NCBI RefSeq assembly: GCF_028548475.1 | Contig: NZ_JAQQLE010000013.1 | Location: forward strand, 1 to 64,000 | From: Vogesella margarita | GTDB taxonomy: Bacteria; Pseudomonadota; Gammaproteobacteria; Burkholderiales; Chromobacteriaceae | Length of the DNA: 64,000 nt | Direction: 5' to 3' | Part shown: positions 44,615-54,553 of the stretch, in pieces | How positions within the stretch are numbered: the first letter of the stretch is position 1 | How the letters are laid out: each line of letters begins with the position of its first letter | Program-made: the position numbers and the translations under genes | Notes under the pieces: generated by a model | What the model saw: the letters and a program-made list of their open reading frames with translations, nothing else | Databases searched by the model: none | Told to the model about the DNA's origin: nothing

Positions 44615-44643
44615 AAATGGCGCCCTAAGGGGCGCCATTTTTT
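44615..44643 (+). terminator. Terminator of binding-protein copy 1
   Basis: AAATGGCGCCC and GGGCGCCATTT form an 11-bp stem with loop TAAG, and more T follow. Confidence 0.9.
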
Positions 44644-44867
44644 ATGCTTGCCATATCGCAGTGCACCATTTATGATCGATCCAGTACGCGTCGATTGTAT
44701 CCAGTCGCCGCTCCCCCTTGTCTCCACGACTGCCACCACCCCGCGCGGTCCGGACACAATGTCACGACAACAGGCGCCCGACCGGGCCGTGTTCGGCTGA
44801 CCATAAAACCACCTGCATTTTACAAACAAAATGTTCCCGCCATGAGGAACAGGGACCCGTTTTCACC

Positions 44868-46061
44868 ATGAATCCATATCGCATCACCGCCATCGCCGCG
44901 GCCGCACTGACGCTGGCCGCCTGCAACAATGCCGAACCACAAAAAGACGCCGCCGCCAGCGCCCCCGCTTCCGCGCAGGAGCACGTCGTCAAGATCGGTT
45001 CCGCCAACCCGCTGACCGGCCCGTTCGCCCACTGGGGCCGTGACGCCGACAATGGCGTACAACTGGCCGCCGAAGAAGCCAACGCGGAAAAGCTGACTCT
45101 GGACGGCAAGCCGGTTCGCTTTGAGGTCGTTTCCGAAGACGACCAGGCCGACCCGAAAGTCGCTACCCAAGTTGCCCAGCGCTTTGTCGACGCCGGTGTT
45201 GCCGCCGTGATCGGTCACCTGACCTCCGGCGCCGCCATTCCGGCCTCGCGTCTGTACAACGATGCCGGCATCGCCATGATCGCCGGCTCGGTAACCAGCC
45301 CGAAATTTACCCAGCAAGGCTATAACAACACCTTCCGCATCATCGCCAATGACCTGCAACAGGGTCAGGCGCTGGCGAAGTACGCCGTGACCGAGCTGAA
45401 GTCGAAGCGCATCGCCGTCATCGACGACCGCACCACCTACGGCCAGGGTCTGGCCGACGATTTTGCCAAGGCTACCGAAGCAGCCGGCGGCACCATCGTC
45501 AAGCGTGAATACACCACCAACAGCGCCACCGACTTTATGGCGATCCTAACCTCGATCAAGGCCGAGAAGCCGGAACTGATCTTCTACGGCGGCATGGATG
45601 CACAGGCCGGCCCGATGGTGAAACAGATGCGCAAGCTGGGCATCCAGGCGGTATTCATGGGTGCCGACGGGGTCAACACCGCCGAGTTCGCCAAGCTGTC
45701 GGGCAAGGATGGCGAAGGCGCCTACGCGTCCAGCGCCGGCGCCTCGAAAGAGCTGATGCCGGGCTATGCCGCGTTCAACACCAAGTACAAGGCACGCTTC
45801 AACGGCGAGATCCAGGCCTACGCCCCGTACACCTACGACGCCACCCGCGTGGTGATCGACGCGATGAAACGCGCCAACTCTGCCGACCCGAAGAAATACC
45901 TGGCCGAAGTCGGCAAGACCTCGCTGCAGGGCGTAACCGGCCCGATCGCCTTTGAAAGCAACGGCGACATCAAGAACGGCACCGTGACCCTGTACCGCCT
46001 GGAAGGCGGCAAGTGGGCCGGTGTGGCCAAGCCGGCCGGTGACGCCTCCGCCGCGCAATAA
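44868..46061 (+). CDS. Branched-chain amino acid ABC transporter binding lipoprotein (LivK-like), copy 2
   Basis: The 397-residue paralogue of the preceding gene has the same length. Signal and lipobox are ITAIAAAALTLAAC. Equivalent segments are VKIGSANPLTGPFAHWGRD, FEVVSEDDQADPKVATQVAQ, FRIIANDLQQGQALAKY and VIDDRTTYGQGLADDF. A start at 44868 gives the signal peptide; the longer open frame from 44718 does not. It has its own terminator. The pair arose by tandem duplication and may have separated in ligand preference or regulation. Confidence 0.9.
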   Translation: MNPYRITAIAAAALTLAACNNAEPQKDAAASAPASAQEHVVKIGSANPLTGPFAHWGRDADNGVQLAAEEANAEKLTLDGKPVRFEVVSEDDQADPKVATQVAQRFVDAGVAAVIGHLTSGAAIPASRLYNDAGIAMIAGSVTSPKFTQQGYNNTFRIIANDLQQGQALAKYAVTELKSKRIAVIDDRTTYGQGLADDFAKATEAAGGTIVKREYTTNSATDFMAILTSIKAEKPELIFYGGMDAQAGPMVKQMRKLGIQAVFMGADGVNTAEFAKLSGKDGEGAYASSAGASKELMPGYAAFNTKYKARFNGEIQAYAPYTYDATRVVIDAMKRANSADPKKYLAEVGKTSLQGVTGPIAFESNGDIKNGTVTLYRLEGGKWAGVAKPAGDASAAQ

Positions 46062-46079
46062 GCCTGACCGTGACGCAAC

Positions 46080-46115
46080 AACGCCGTTCCCGCTGTGGCG
46101 GGAACGGCGTTTTTT
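46080..46115 (+). terminator. Terminator of binding-protein copy 2
   Basis: AACGCCGTTCCCGC and GCGGGAACGGCGTT form a 14-bp stem with a TGTG loop, then a T-run. Confidence 0.93.
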
Positions 46116-46150
46116 CATGCACGCTGCGCAGCAGCTGACCACTATTTTCT

Positions 46151-46486
46151 TTAGCCGGTCAGATCCTTGATCGTGGTCGAGGCGCCATTGCTCTTGACAC
46201 TCTCGATGCCGTTATCGCGCGCTGCTTCGGTGCCGTACATCTGGCTGCTGCCGATGATCTGGTGATTGCCGGCCTTGAGGTTGAAATACGCCTTGCCGTT
46301 GGCCGCAGTCTTGCGCTCGTAGCGCTCCTCCAGCGGGCTGTTGGCCTGCACCGAGGCGATGCCGTTTTCCGCGGCGGCGCGGGTGTGGTACAGCTCGCTG
46401 CCGAGTATGGTTTCCGCATTTCCCGCCTTCAGCACGAAACGGAACTGCCCGTCGCTGCTTTTGCTCAATTCGAACCAGCCTGCCAT
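46151..46486 (-). CDS. YegP-like protein (two DUF1508 repeats)
   Basis: The 111-residue protein has two tandem DUF1508 units. The first is AGWFELSKSSDGQFRFVLKA followed by ILGSELYHTRAAAENGIASV. The second is ERYERKTAANGKAYFNLKA followed by IGSSQMYGTEAARDNGIESV. The fold is known from YegP of E. coli, but the function is unknown. The start MAGWFEL at 46486 is the family start; the frame extends upstream without a ribosome site. It is a single gene convergent with the binding protein. Confidence 0.88.
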   Translation of the reverse strand: MAGWFELSKSSDGQFRFVLKAGNAETILGSELYHTRAAAENGIASVQANSPLEERYERKTAANGKAYFNLKAGNHQIIGSSQMYGTEAARDNGIESVKSNGASTTIKDLTG

Positions 46487-46635
46487 GTGACGACTCCTTG
46501 GTTGTGAAGTTGTAACGTTTGCAAACACCTCAAAACACCCATTGGCTACCACGCCCGACACTGCCACTTGGCGATAGTGCCTACCGGACAGCTTAGCAGG
46601 GAGGAAACCTTGTTACCAAACCGGATGCCACATGA

Positions 46636-46660
46636 AAAACGCCCCGTGACGGCACGGGGC
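46636..46660 (-). terminator. Terminator of the aminotransferase gene
   Basis: GCCCCGTG and CACGGGGC pair across four bases; on the minus strand the stem is followed by GTTTTTC. Confidence 0.8.
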
Positions 46661-46687
46661 ATTTCGGCAGACCAGGGTTGGCCGCAA

Positions 46688-47884
46688 TCAGGCTTTCAGC
46701 ACTTCCGCCATCGCGTCGGCGACGTATTCCACGTTGCGGCTGTTGAGACCGGCCACGCACATGCGGCCGGAGCGCACCAGGTACACCGCGAACTCCTCAC
46801 GTAAACGATCCACCTGCTCCGGCGTCAGACCGGTGTAGCTGAACATGCCACGTTGCTTGATAAAGTAGCTGAAATCGCGGCCCGGCACCTTGGCCGACAG
46901 CACCGCGTACAACTTCTGGCGCATCGCCTTGATGCGCTCGCGCATCTCGGTCACTTCGTCCTCCCACTCGGCGCGTAGTGCCGGCTCGGTCATCACCATC
47001 GCGGTCACCTGGCCGCCGTGGGTTGGCGGGCTGGAATAGTTGCGACGCACGGTGGCCTTCAGCTGGCCCAGCACGCGGCCGGCCTCTTCGGCGTCGTGGC
47101 ACACCACCGACAGGCCGCCGCAGCGCTCGCCGTAGAACGACAGGTTCTTGGAGAAGGAGTTGCTGACGAAGAAGCTGACGCCGGCGGCGGTCATCGCGCG
47201 GATAGCAAAAGCGTCGTCCTCCAGGCTGTCGCCGAAGCCCTGGTAGGCGATGTCCATGAACGGCAACAGGTCACGCTGCTTCACCACCTCGATTACCTGC
47301 TCCCACTGCGCATTGGAGAGATCGACGCCGGTCGGGTTGTGGCAGCACGGGTGCAGCAACACGATGGTCTTGGCCGGCAGCCCCTTGAAGCAGGCGATCA
47401 TCTCGTCGAACTTCACCCCGCCGGTGGCGGCGTCGTAGTACGGGTAGTCGTGCACCACGAAGCCGGCCCCTTCGAACATCGCGCGGTGGTTGTCCCAGGT
47501 CGGCGCGCTGACCCACACTTCGCTCTGCGGGAAGTAGCGCTTGAGCAGGTCGCCGCCGATCTTCAGCGCACCGGAACCCCCGATGGTCTGGATGGTGGCG
47601 ATGCGGCCGGCGGTCACCGCCTCGTGGTCGGCGCCCCACAGCAGGGCCTGCACGGCGGCACGATAGTTGGCCGCACCTTCCATCGGCTGGTAGGAACGCG
47701 CGCCGGCGCTGGCCACGCGCGCGGCTTCGGCTTTCTGCACCGACGGCAGCAACGGAATGCGGCCTTCCTCGTCGTAGTACAGGCCGATGCCGAGGTTGAC
47801 TTTCGGATTGCGGGTGTCCTTGTTGAAGGTTTCAACCAGGGTCAGGATCGGGTCGCCGGCGTAGGCTTCGACATGCTGGAACAT
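46688..47884 (-). CDS. Aromatic/aspartate aminotransferase (TyrB/AspC-like)
   Basis: The 398-residue class I PLP aminotransferase moves amino groups between aspartate or aromatic amino acids and 2-oxoglutarate. It begins [20 protein letters not shown]. Conserved segments are [51 protein letters not shown] and the PLP-lysine segment [16 protein letters not shown]. Length and sequence fit the Ia subgroup that includes TyrB and AspC; substrate cannot be decided. The longer frame to 47926 lacks a better start. A near-copy of the dispersed 14-mer abuts its stop. Confidence 0.9.
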   Translation of the reverse strand: MFQHVEAYAGDPILTLVETFNKDTRNPKVNLGIGLYYDEEGRIPLLPSVQKAEAARVASAGARSYQPMEGAANYRAAVQALLWGADHEAVTAGRIATIQTIGGSGALKIGGDLLKRYFPQSEVWVSAPTWDNHRAMFEGAGFVVHDYPYYDAATGGVKFDEMIACFKGLPAKTIVLLHPCCHNPTGVDLSNAQWEQVIEVVKQRDLLPFMDIAYQGFGDSLEDDAFAIRAMTAAGVSFFVSNSFSKNLSFYGERCGGLSVVCHDAEEAGRVLGQLKATVRRNYSSPPTHGGQVTAMVMTEPALRAEWEDEVTEMRERIKAMRQKLYAVLSAKVPGRDFSYFIKQRGMFSYTGLTPEQVDRLREEFAVYLVRSGRMCVAGLNSRNVEYVADAMAEVLKA

Positions 47885-48049
47885 AGTTTTCCTGTTTCTC
47901 TCTTGTCTGGATCGGGTGGCAAACAAGCGATAAACCTAACATAAAGCCTACTTTTTCACAGCATCGACACCGACAAGCCGCCAAATCCGCAGCAACATTG
48001 CCAAAAACCACATTTACCCGCCACTAAATTGCCCGCCACTTGCGCAGTC

Positions 48050-48802
48050 TTACACCGCAATGGGCCACGCCTGCCCGGCTGCCTCTACCTGCGCCAGCGC
48101 CGCCACCTCGCCCAGCACGATCACCGCAGGGCTGGCCAGGCCGCTCTGCGCCACATCGGCGGCCAAGGTTTGCAAGCGGGTGACGATGTGGCGCTGCTCG
48201 GCACAGCCCGCACGGTGCACCACCGCCACCGGCAGGCTGGCGGCAAAGCCGGCGGCCATCAGCTCGCCGGTCAGCGCCTCGACATCGCTCATGCCCATGT
48301 AGCAGACCACGGTCAATTGCGAGGCCGCCAGCGCCTGCCAGTCCGGGCGCGAGCCGTCAACGGTGTGCGCGGTGACCAGCGCCACGCCGCGGGCGACGCT
48401 GCGGTGCGTCAGCGGCAAGCCCAGCGCCGGGCCGACGGCGAGACCGGCGGTGATGCCGCCGACTGCCTCTACGTCCACGCCGCGCTCCGCCAGCCACGCC
48501 CACTCCTCGCCGCCGCGCCCGAAGATGAACGGGTCGCCGCCCTTCACCCGCGCCACGGTCTTGCCCTGGCGCGCGTAACGCGCCATCAGGCGCAGGATGA
48601 AGGCCTGCGGCGTCGACTTGCAGCCGCCGCGCTTACCGACGTGCACGATGCGGGTACCGGGGCGGGCGAAATCGAGAATGTCGCGGCCAACCAGATCATC
48701 CACTAGCCAGGTGTCACAGGACTGCAGCACGCGCAGCGCCTTCAGGGTCAGCAATTCCGCATCGCCGGGACCTGCGCCGATCAACCATACCTTGCCGTTC
48801 AT
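48050..48802 (-). CDS. cobA: Uroporphyrinogen-III C-methyltransferase (SUMT)
   Basis: The 250-residue protein is a single-domain SUMT. It makes precorrin-2, the precursor of siroheme needed by the nitrite reductase encoded in the same operon. Motifs: VWLIGAGPGDAELLTLKALR, VHVGKRGG, VARVKGGDPFIFGRGGEE and PLTHRSVARGVALVTAH. The start MNGKVWL at 48802 has GGAAATATC upstream. It lies last in the nirB-nirD-nasA-cobA cluster. Confidence 0.93.
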   Translation of the reverse strand: MNGKVWLIGAGPGDAELLTLKALRVLQSCDTWLVDDLVGRDILDFARPGTRIVHVGKRGGCKSTPQAFILRLMARYARQGKTVARVKGGDPFIFGRGGEEWAWLAERGVDVEAVGGITAGLAVGPALGLPLTHRSVARGVALVTAHTVDGSRPDWQALAASQLTVVCYMGMSDVEALTGELMAAGFAASLPVAVVHRAGCAEQRHIVTRLQTLAADVAQSGLASPAVIVLGEVAALAQVEAAGQAWPIAV

Positions 48803-48911
48803 GATATTTCCTTTGCGTGTGCGGCCTGTTGGCCCTGCCGGCCACCATACCTGAAACAAAAAGTTCGATTAGAACGATGTTTTATAACTAAATATCGCAA
48901 AACCAGCGGGA

Positions 48912-51596
48912 TTACACCGCCACCATGCGCACCAGCTCCGGCACGCAGGAGCCACAGCCGGTGCCGCAGCGCAGCTCGCGCTTGAGCCCGTCCACGTCCA
49001 GCCCTCTGGCGATGCCGGCACAGATCGCGTCCTCGCGCACGCCTTCGCAGGAGCACACCACGCGTGAACGCGCCGCGCCGCGCGCCTGCCCGGTCAGCAG
49101 CGCCGACAGGCTGTCCGGTGCCGCGCCGCCGTCCAGCCAGCTGCTCAGTGCCTCGTCGGCGCGCACGTCGCCGGCCAGCACGAAGCCCAGCGGCTGTTTC
49201 GACTGCAGCCACACCCGGCGCAGGATGCCGCGCGCCGGATCGTCCAGCGCCGCCGACAGGCTGCCGGCCGGCTCCAGCACACTGGCCAGCTGTTGCAACA
49301 CGGCGGCGTCCGGTGCAGTAGCCGCTGCCAGCCGCAGCCGCAGCGCTTCCACGCCGCCCAGCATCACCGGCACCGCCACCGCGTACGGGAACAGTGCGCG
49401 CAATGCGTCCAGCCGCGCCCGCGCCGCCAGTGCATCGCCCTTGAGCAGCAGCGTGGCGCGCCACGGCAGCCTGGCCGGCTCCACCGCCACCGCGGCGTGT
49501 TTCAGCTCCGGCTGCCGCGACAGCGGATCGCTGACACGGGTGGTCAGCGCGTTGATACCCTGCCCGCCCAGCGCGGCGCCACCCCAGTGCATAGCGATGA
49601 AAGCCACGCCGGGGCGCAGGCTGTCGTCGGCCACCACCGGCAGGTAGATCGCGCCGCGCTTGTTGCGCATCTTGACCAGGTCGCCGCTGTTCAGGCGCTG
49701 CCGCTGCAGGTCGCGCGGGTGCATCGCCAGCTGCGGCTCTTCCACGTGGCGGGTCAGCGCCGGCACCAGCGCGGTGCGGCTCATGGTGTGCCAGTGGTCG
49801 CGCAGGCGGCCGGTGGTCAGGCGCAGCGGAAAATGCGCCGACACCTTGTCGCTGACCGTGCGCCAGGCGACATCGACAAACTGCGCGCGGCCAGATGCGG
49901 TGGCGAACACGCCGTCGCCGTACAGCCGGGCGGTGCCGTGGCCGTCGCGGAACGGCCACTGCTGCGGCCCGCGCTCGTCCAGCAGCGCGTAGCTGAGCGC
50001 GCTGTAGTCCAGATCGCGGCCGGCGGTGGTGGTGGCGTGCTCGGCGAACACCGCGGCGGCATCGACAAAACCGAACGCCGGCAGCCGCTCCGGCGCCAGG
50101 CTTGCAGCCAACCTTTGCGCCACGTCGTCAGCGATGCGCCAGTCTTCGCGCGCCTGCCCCGGTGCCGGCAGCGCGGCGCGCACACGGCTGATGCGGCGTT
50201 CGCTGTTGGTGACGGTGCCGTCCTTCTCCGGCCAGGTGGCGGCCGGCAGCACGATGTCGGCGTAGGCCAGCGTCTCGCTGCTGCTGAACGCTTCCTGCAC
50301 GATCACGCAGTCCACCTTTTCCAGCGCGGCGCGCACCAGTGCCTGCTCCGGCATCGACTGCGCCGGGTTGGTGCACACGATCCACAGCACCTTGATCTTG
50401 CCGGCCGCGGCGGCCTCGAACAGTTCCACCGCCGCCAGCCCCGGCGTGGCCGGCAGTGCCGGCACGCCCCACAGCGCGGCCACTTCGGCGCGGTGCGCGG
50501 CATTGCCCGGCTCGCGGTGGCCTGGTAGCGCGGTAGCGAGGCCGCCGACCTCGCGCCCGCCCATCGCGTTGGGCTGGCCGGTCAGCGAAAACGGGCCGCA
50601 GCCGGGACGGCCAATGTGGCCGGTGGCCAGATGCAGGTGGATCAACGCCGCGTTCTTGTCGCTGCCATTGCTGTACTGGTTCAGCCCCATGGTGTAACAG
50701 GACAGCGTCGCCGCGCTTTTGGCAAACCAGCGCGCGGCGGTGACCAGATCCTGCTCGCTGATGCCGCACAGCTCGGCGGCGGCGCGCGGGGTGAATTCCT
50801 GCAGCTGCCGCTTGAGCACGGCAAAGCCTTCGGTGTGCTGCGCGATGTAGTCGCGGTCGATCAGCTCTTCCCAAATCATCACGTTGAGCATGCCGTGGAA
50901 CAGCGCCACGTCGGTGCCGGGCAGCACCGGCAGGTACAGGTCGGCGATGCTGGCGGTGTCGGTGCGGCGCGGATCGACGACGATGATCTTCATCGCCGGG
51001 TTGGCGGCCTTGGCGTCTTCCAGGCGGCGGAACAGCACCGGGTGGGCGAACGCCATGTTGGAGCCGGCGATCAGCACGCACTCGGCGTGATCGAAGTCGT
51101 CGTAGCAGGCCGGCGGCGCATCGGCGCCCAGCGTCAGCTTGTAGCCGGTGACGGCGCTGGACATGCACAGCCGCGAGTTGGTATCGACGTTGTTGGTGCC
51201 GACCAGGCCGCGCGCCAGCTTGTTGAACAGGTAGTAGTCCTCGGTCAGCAGCTGGCCGGACAGATAAAAGCCGACCGAATCCGGGCCGTGCTGGCGGATG
51301 GCGTCGGCCAGCTTGCCGCTGACCGCGTCCAGTGCACTATCCCAGCCGACTTCCTGCGCCGGCTCATCCTTGGACAGCCGCAAGGTTGGCCGCAACAGCC
51401 GCGCCGACGGCCGGCCGGTGGTGTCGCCCAGCGTGCGGCCCTTGCTGCACAGGCGGCCGAAGTTGGCCGGATGGGCGCCGTCGCCGGTCACCGCCAGCAC
51501 GCGGCTGCCGTCGGTGGTGATCTCGACGCCGCAGCCGGTGCCGCAATAGCAGCAGATGGAGGAGACGGTGTGGTGGTGTCCCGTTGTTTCAGTCAT
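48912..51596 (-). CDS. nasA: Assimilatory nitrate reductase, large subunit
   Basis: The 894-residue molybdopterin enzyme reduces nitrate to nitrite in the cytoplasm. N-terminal 4Fe-4S motif CCYCGTGCGVEI, then the molybdopterin oxidoreductase domain (GLVGTNNVDTNSRLCMSSAV, HLATGHIGRPGCGPFSLTGQ), the dinucleotide-binding domain (LRLTTGRLRDHWHTMSRTAL) and a C-terminal BFD-like 2Fe-2S domain (CSCEGVREDAICAG, CGTGCGSCVPEL). The fused BFD domain probably takes electrons. There is no separate nasB-type reductase nearby. It carries one exact and one near-exact copy of the dispersed 14-mer. Confidence 0.95.
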   Translation of the reverse strand: MTETTGHHHTVSSICCYCGTGCGVEITTDGSRVLAVTGDGAHPANFGRLCSKGRTLGDTTGRPSARLLRPTLRLSKDEPAQEVGWDSALDAVSGKLADAIRQHGPDSVGFYLSGQLLTEDYYLFNKLARGLVGTNNVDTNSRLCMSSAVTGYKLTLGADAPPACYDDFDHAECVLIAGSNMAFAHPVLFRRLEDAKAANPAMKIIVVDPRRTDTASIADLYLPVLPGTDVALFHGMLNVMIWEELIDRDYIAQHTEGFAVLKRQLQEFTPRAAAELCGISEQDLVTAARWFAKSAATLSCYTMGLNQYSNGSDKNAALIHLHLATGHIGRPGCGPFSLTGQPNAMGGREVGGLATALPGHREPGNAAHRAEVAALWGVPALPATPGLAAVELFEAAAAGKIKVLWIVCTNPAQSMPEQALVRAALEKVDCVIVQEAFSSSETLAYADIVLPAATWPEKDGTVTNSERRISRVRAALPAPGQAREDWRIADDVAQRLAASLAPERLPAFGFVDAAAVFAEHATTTAGRDLDYSALSYALLDERGPQQWPFRDGHGTARLYGDGVFATASGRAQFVDVAWRTVSDKVSAHFPLRLTTGRLRDHWHTMSRTALVPALTRHVEEPQLAMHPRDLQRQRLNSGDLVKMRNKRGAIYLPVVADDSLRPGVAFIAMHWGGAALGGQGINALTTRVSDPLSRQPELKHAAVAVEPARLPWRATLLLKGDALAARARLDALRALFPYAVAVPVMLGGVEALRLRLAAATAPDAAVLQQLASVLEPAGSLSAALDDPARGILRRVWLQSKQPLGFVLAGDVRADEALSSWLDGGAAPDSLSALLTGQARGAARSRVVCSCEGVREDAICAGIARGLDVDGLKRELRCGTGCGSCVPELVRMVAV
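51382..51395 (-). repeat. Dispersed 14-mer, exact copy (C form)
   Basis: AAGGTTGGCCGCAA on the plus strand lies within nasA; it encodes LRPTL. Confidence 0.85.
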
Positions 51597-51608
51597 GTTC
51601 TAGTCTCC

Positions 51609-51622
51609 TTGCGGCCAACCTT
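51609..51622 (+). repeat. Dispersed 14-mer, exact copy (C form)
   Basis: TTGCGGCCAACCTT lies in the 39-base gap between nirD and nasA. Confidence 0.85.
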
Positions 51623-51635
51623 GTTGATGCAATGT

Positions 51636-51953
51636 TCAGTCCAGCGCCAGAAAAATGGCGCCCGCTTCCAGCTTCACCGGAATGTGGCCGCTGCAGCCCT
51701 CGTCCGGCGCGCAGGCCTCGCCGGTGGCGAGGTCGATGTTCCAGTTGTGCAGCGGGCAGGTCACGGTGCGGCCGGAGACGATGCCCTGCGACAGCGGCCC
51801 ACCCTTGTGCGGGCACTTGTCGACCAGCGCGAACACCTGGTCGTCGATGGTGCGGAAGATGGCGATGTCGTCGCCGTCCTCGCGCTTCAGCACGCGGGCG
51901 CCCTGCGCCGGGATGTCGTTCAGCTGGCAGATGGTTTTCCAGTTGCGGCTCAT
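51636..51953 (-). CDS. nirD: Nitrite reductase small subunit NirD
   Basis: The 105-residue Rieske-type protein begins MSRNWKTICQLNDIPAQGAR. The cluster ligands are seen in DKCPHKGGPLSQG and TCPLHNWNIDLATG (Cys-His pairs). It partners NirB in NADH-dependent reduction of nitrite to ammonium. A start at 51953 is preferred to 52040, which would overlap nirB. It lies 67 bases after nirB. Confidence 0.94.
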   Translation of the reverse strand: MSRNWKTICQLNDIPAQGARVLKREDGDDIAIFRTIDDQVFALVDKCPHKGGPLSQGIVSGRTVTCPLHNWNIDLATGEACAPDEGCSGHIPVKLEAGAIFLALD

Positions 51954-52020
51954 GATGTGATCCTTTCGGTGGTGGCCACGGCGGCGCGCTGCTGCCGTGG
52001 CCGATGGACAAGTCGCCGGC

Positions 52021-54468
52021 TCAGGCGGTGACCGTTTCAATGCTCAATGGCGCGAACTCGTGACGGGCGACGCCGCCCTTGGTGCGCTCCGCCCACGGGT
52101 CCTGCTCGAAGGACAGCGCGAACTTCAGCCGCGCGTACAGCTCGTTGCGGCCAACCTCGTCTTCCAGCACCCGCTGCTTGATGTACTCCATGCCGACGCG
52201 GTGCAGGTAGTGCACGGTGCGCTCCAGATAGAACGCTTCCTCGCGGTACAGCTGCAGGAAGGCGCCGCTGTACACCATCACCTCGTCGTGCGTCTTCACC
52301 TTGCACAGAAACTCGGCCACCTCGGTCTTGATGCCGCCGTTGCCGCCGATGTACAGCTCCCAGCCGGAATCGACGCCGATGATGCCCACGTCCTTGATGC
52401 CGGATTCGGCGCAGTTGCGCGGGCAGCCGGACACCGCCAGTTTGACCTTGGCCGGGCTCCACATGCCGAACAGGTCTTTTTCCAGGTCGATGCCCATCTG
52501 CGTCGAGTCCTGGGTGCCGAAGCGGCAGAATTCGCTGCCGACGCAGGTTTTCACCGTGCGCAGGCTCTTGCCGTAGGCGTGGCCGGACGGCATGTTGAGG
52601 TCGGCCCACACTTTCGGCAGGTCTTCCTTCTTCACGCCCAGCAGGTCGATACGCTGGCCGCCGGTGACCTTCACCATCGGGATGTCGTACTTGTCGGCGA
52701 CGTCGGCGATGCGGCGCAGCTCGGACGGGTTGGTGACGCCGCCCCACATGCGCGGGATCACCGAGTAGGTGCCGTCCTTCTGGATGTTGGCGTGTACCCG
52801 TTCGTTGATGAAGCGCGACTGCGGATCGTCCTTCGCCTCGCCCGGCCAGCTGGAGATCAGGTAGTAGTTGATGGCCGGACGGCAGCTGCTGCAGCCGTCC
52901 ACCGAGCGCCAGTCCAGCGCGGTGAAGGTGTCTGCCAGCGAGGTCAGGTGCCGCTCGCGGATTGCCTGGCGCACCTGGCCGTGGTTGAGGTCGGTACAGC
53001 CGCAGATCGCCTTTTCCGATTTCGGCTTCACGTCGGCGGCGCCGCCGACGCAGTTGATCAGGATCTGCTCCACGAGGCCGGTGCAGGAGCCGCAGGAGCT
53101 GGCCGCCTTGGTGTGCTTCTTCACTTCGTCGACGGTGAACAGGCCCTTCTCCTGGATCGCCTTGACGATGCTGCCCTTGCACACGCCGTTGCAGCCGCAC
53201 ACCTCGGCATCGTCGCTCATGCCCATCGCGCGGTTCTGGCCTTGGTGACCGGTGTCGCCGATGGCGCCTTCGCCCAGCATCAGCTGTTCGCGCATCTCGT
53301 GGATGGCGTGACCTTCGCGGATCAGGCGGAAGTACCAGCCGCCGTCGGCGGTGTCGCCGTACAGGCAGGCGCCGACCAGCTTGTCGTCCTTGACGATCAG
53401 CTTCTTGTAGATGCCGCCGACCGGATCGGACAGCGTGATTTCTTCGTGGCCGTCGCCACCCATGAAGTTGCCGGCCGAAAACAGGTCGACCCCGGTCACT
53501 TTCAGCTTGGTGCTGGTCGCCGCCGGCACGTAGCGGGCGATGCCGAAGTTGGCCAGGTGGTTGGCGACCACTTTCGCCATGTCGAACAGCGGCGCCACCA
53601 GGCCGTAGCTGACGCCACGATGGCTGACGCATTCGCCCACCGCATAGACGCGCGGGTCGAAGGTCTGCATGAAATCGTTGACCACGATGCCGCGGTCGCA
53701 ATAAATGCCACTCTGTTCCGCCAGGTTGAAATTGGGGCGGATGCCGACTGCCATCACCACCAGATCGGCCGGCACCTCGTCGCCGTCCTTGAAACGGACG
53801 CTGGCGACGCGGCCGTTACTGCCGGCCACCAGCTCGGCGGTCTGCTTCTGCAGCAGGAAGCTCAGGCCGCGCTCCTGCAGCGTGTCCTGCAGCATGGCGG
53901 CGGCGGTGCGATCCAGCTGGCGGTCAAGCAGCCATTCGCCCAGATGCACCACGGTCACCTTCATGCCGCGCACCGACAGGCCGTTGGCGGCTTCCAGCCC
54001 CAGCAGGCCGCCACCGATCACCACCGCGTGACGATGGTTGGCCGCAGCGTCAATCATGGTGTTGACGTCATGGATGTCGCGGAAGGTGACCACGCCGTCC
54101 AGCTCCTTGCCCGGCACCGGCAGGATGAACGGGTTGGAGCCGGTGGCCAGCAGCAGGCGGTCATATTCGGCCTCGGTGCCATCGGCGGCACGCACGATGC
54201 GGCGGCCGCGGTCGATCTCCACCACTTCCTTACCCAGGTGCAGGGTGATGCCGTGCTCGGCGTACCAGTCGACATCGTTGAGCATGATCTCCGGCAGCGT
54301 CTGTTCGCCGGTCAGCACCGGCGACAGCAGGATGCGGTTGTAGTTGGCGTGCGGTTCGGCACCGAACACGGTGATGTCGTACAGCTCCGGGGTCAGCTTG
54401 AGCAGCTCTTCCAGCGTGCGCACCCCGGCCATGCCGTTGCCGACCATTACCAATTTGAGCTTCTTCAT
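52021..54468 (-). CDS. nirB: NADH-dependent nitrite reductase large subunit NirB
   Basis: The 815-residue cytoplasmic enzyme has an N-terminal FAD/NAD module (MVGNGMAGVRTLEELL, AVVIGGGLLGLEAANGL), two BFD-type 2Fe-2S segments (CGCNGVCKGSIVKAI with SCGSCTG, and CGCTDLNHGQ with CSSCRPA), and the siroheme/4Fe-4S domain with CVGSEFC and GCPRNC. The start MKKLKLVMVGNG at 54468 has GGAAACACC upstream. It is the first gene of the nirB-nirD-nasA-cobA operon and follows a sigma-54 promoter and an attenuator leader. Confidence 0.96.
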   Translation of the reverse strand: MKKLKLVMVGNGMAGVRTLEELLKLTPELYDITVFGAEPHANYNRILLSPVLTGEQTLPEIMLNDVDWYAEHGITLHLGKEVVEIDRGRRIVRAADGTEAEYDRLLLATGSNPFILPVPGKELDGVVTFRDIHDVNTMIDAAANHRHAVVIGGGLLGLEAANGLSVRGMKVTVVHLGEWLLDRQLDRTAAAMLQDTLQERGLSFLLQKQTAELVAGSNGRVASVRFKDGDEVPADLVVMAVGIRPNFNLAEQSGIYCDRGIVVNDFMQTFDPRVYAVGECVSHRGVSYGLVAPLFDMAKVVANHLANFGIARYVPAATSTKLKVTGVDLFSAGNFMGGDGHEEITLSDPVGGIYKKLIVKDDKLVGACLYGDTADGGWYFRLIREGHAIHEMREQLMLGEGAIGDTGHQGQNRAMGMSDDAEVCGCNGVCKGSIVKAIQEKGLFTVDEVKKHTKAASSCGSCTGLVEQILINCVGGAADVKPKSEKAICGCTDLNHGQVRQAIRERHLTSLADTFTALDWRSVDGCSSCRPAINYYLISSWPGEAKDDPQSRFINERVHANIQKDGTYSVIPRMWGGVTNPSELRRIADVADKYDIPMVKVTGGQRIDLLGVKKEDLPKVWADLNMPSGHAYGKSLRTVKTCVGSEFCRFGTQDSTQMGIDLEKDLFGMWSPAKVKLAVSGCPRNCAESGIKDVGIIGVDSGWELYIGGNGGIKTEVAEFLCKVKTHDEVMVYSGAFLQLYREEAFYLERTVHYLHRVGMEYIKQRVLEDEVGRNELYARLKFALSFEQDPWAERTKGGVARHEFAPLSIETVTA

Positions 54469-54553
54469 GGTGTTTCCTTTGTCTGATTTGCGACGCATTG
54501 CGCGGTGTCCTACCTGCGCCGCCCGTCGTCATTGCCGTAGCGGTGCCGAAACG

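Noticed and set aside
43363-44829. 488-codon minus-strand open frame opposite the first binding-protein gene
   Set aside because: Shadow frame; the plus-strand gene has promoter, lipobox and terminator.
51997-54486. 829-codon plus-strand open frame opposite nirB
   Set aside because: It is the antisense shadow of a well-supported gene in GC-rich DNA; composition is His/Gln/Ala/Val-rich with no domain.
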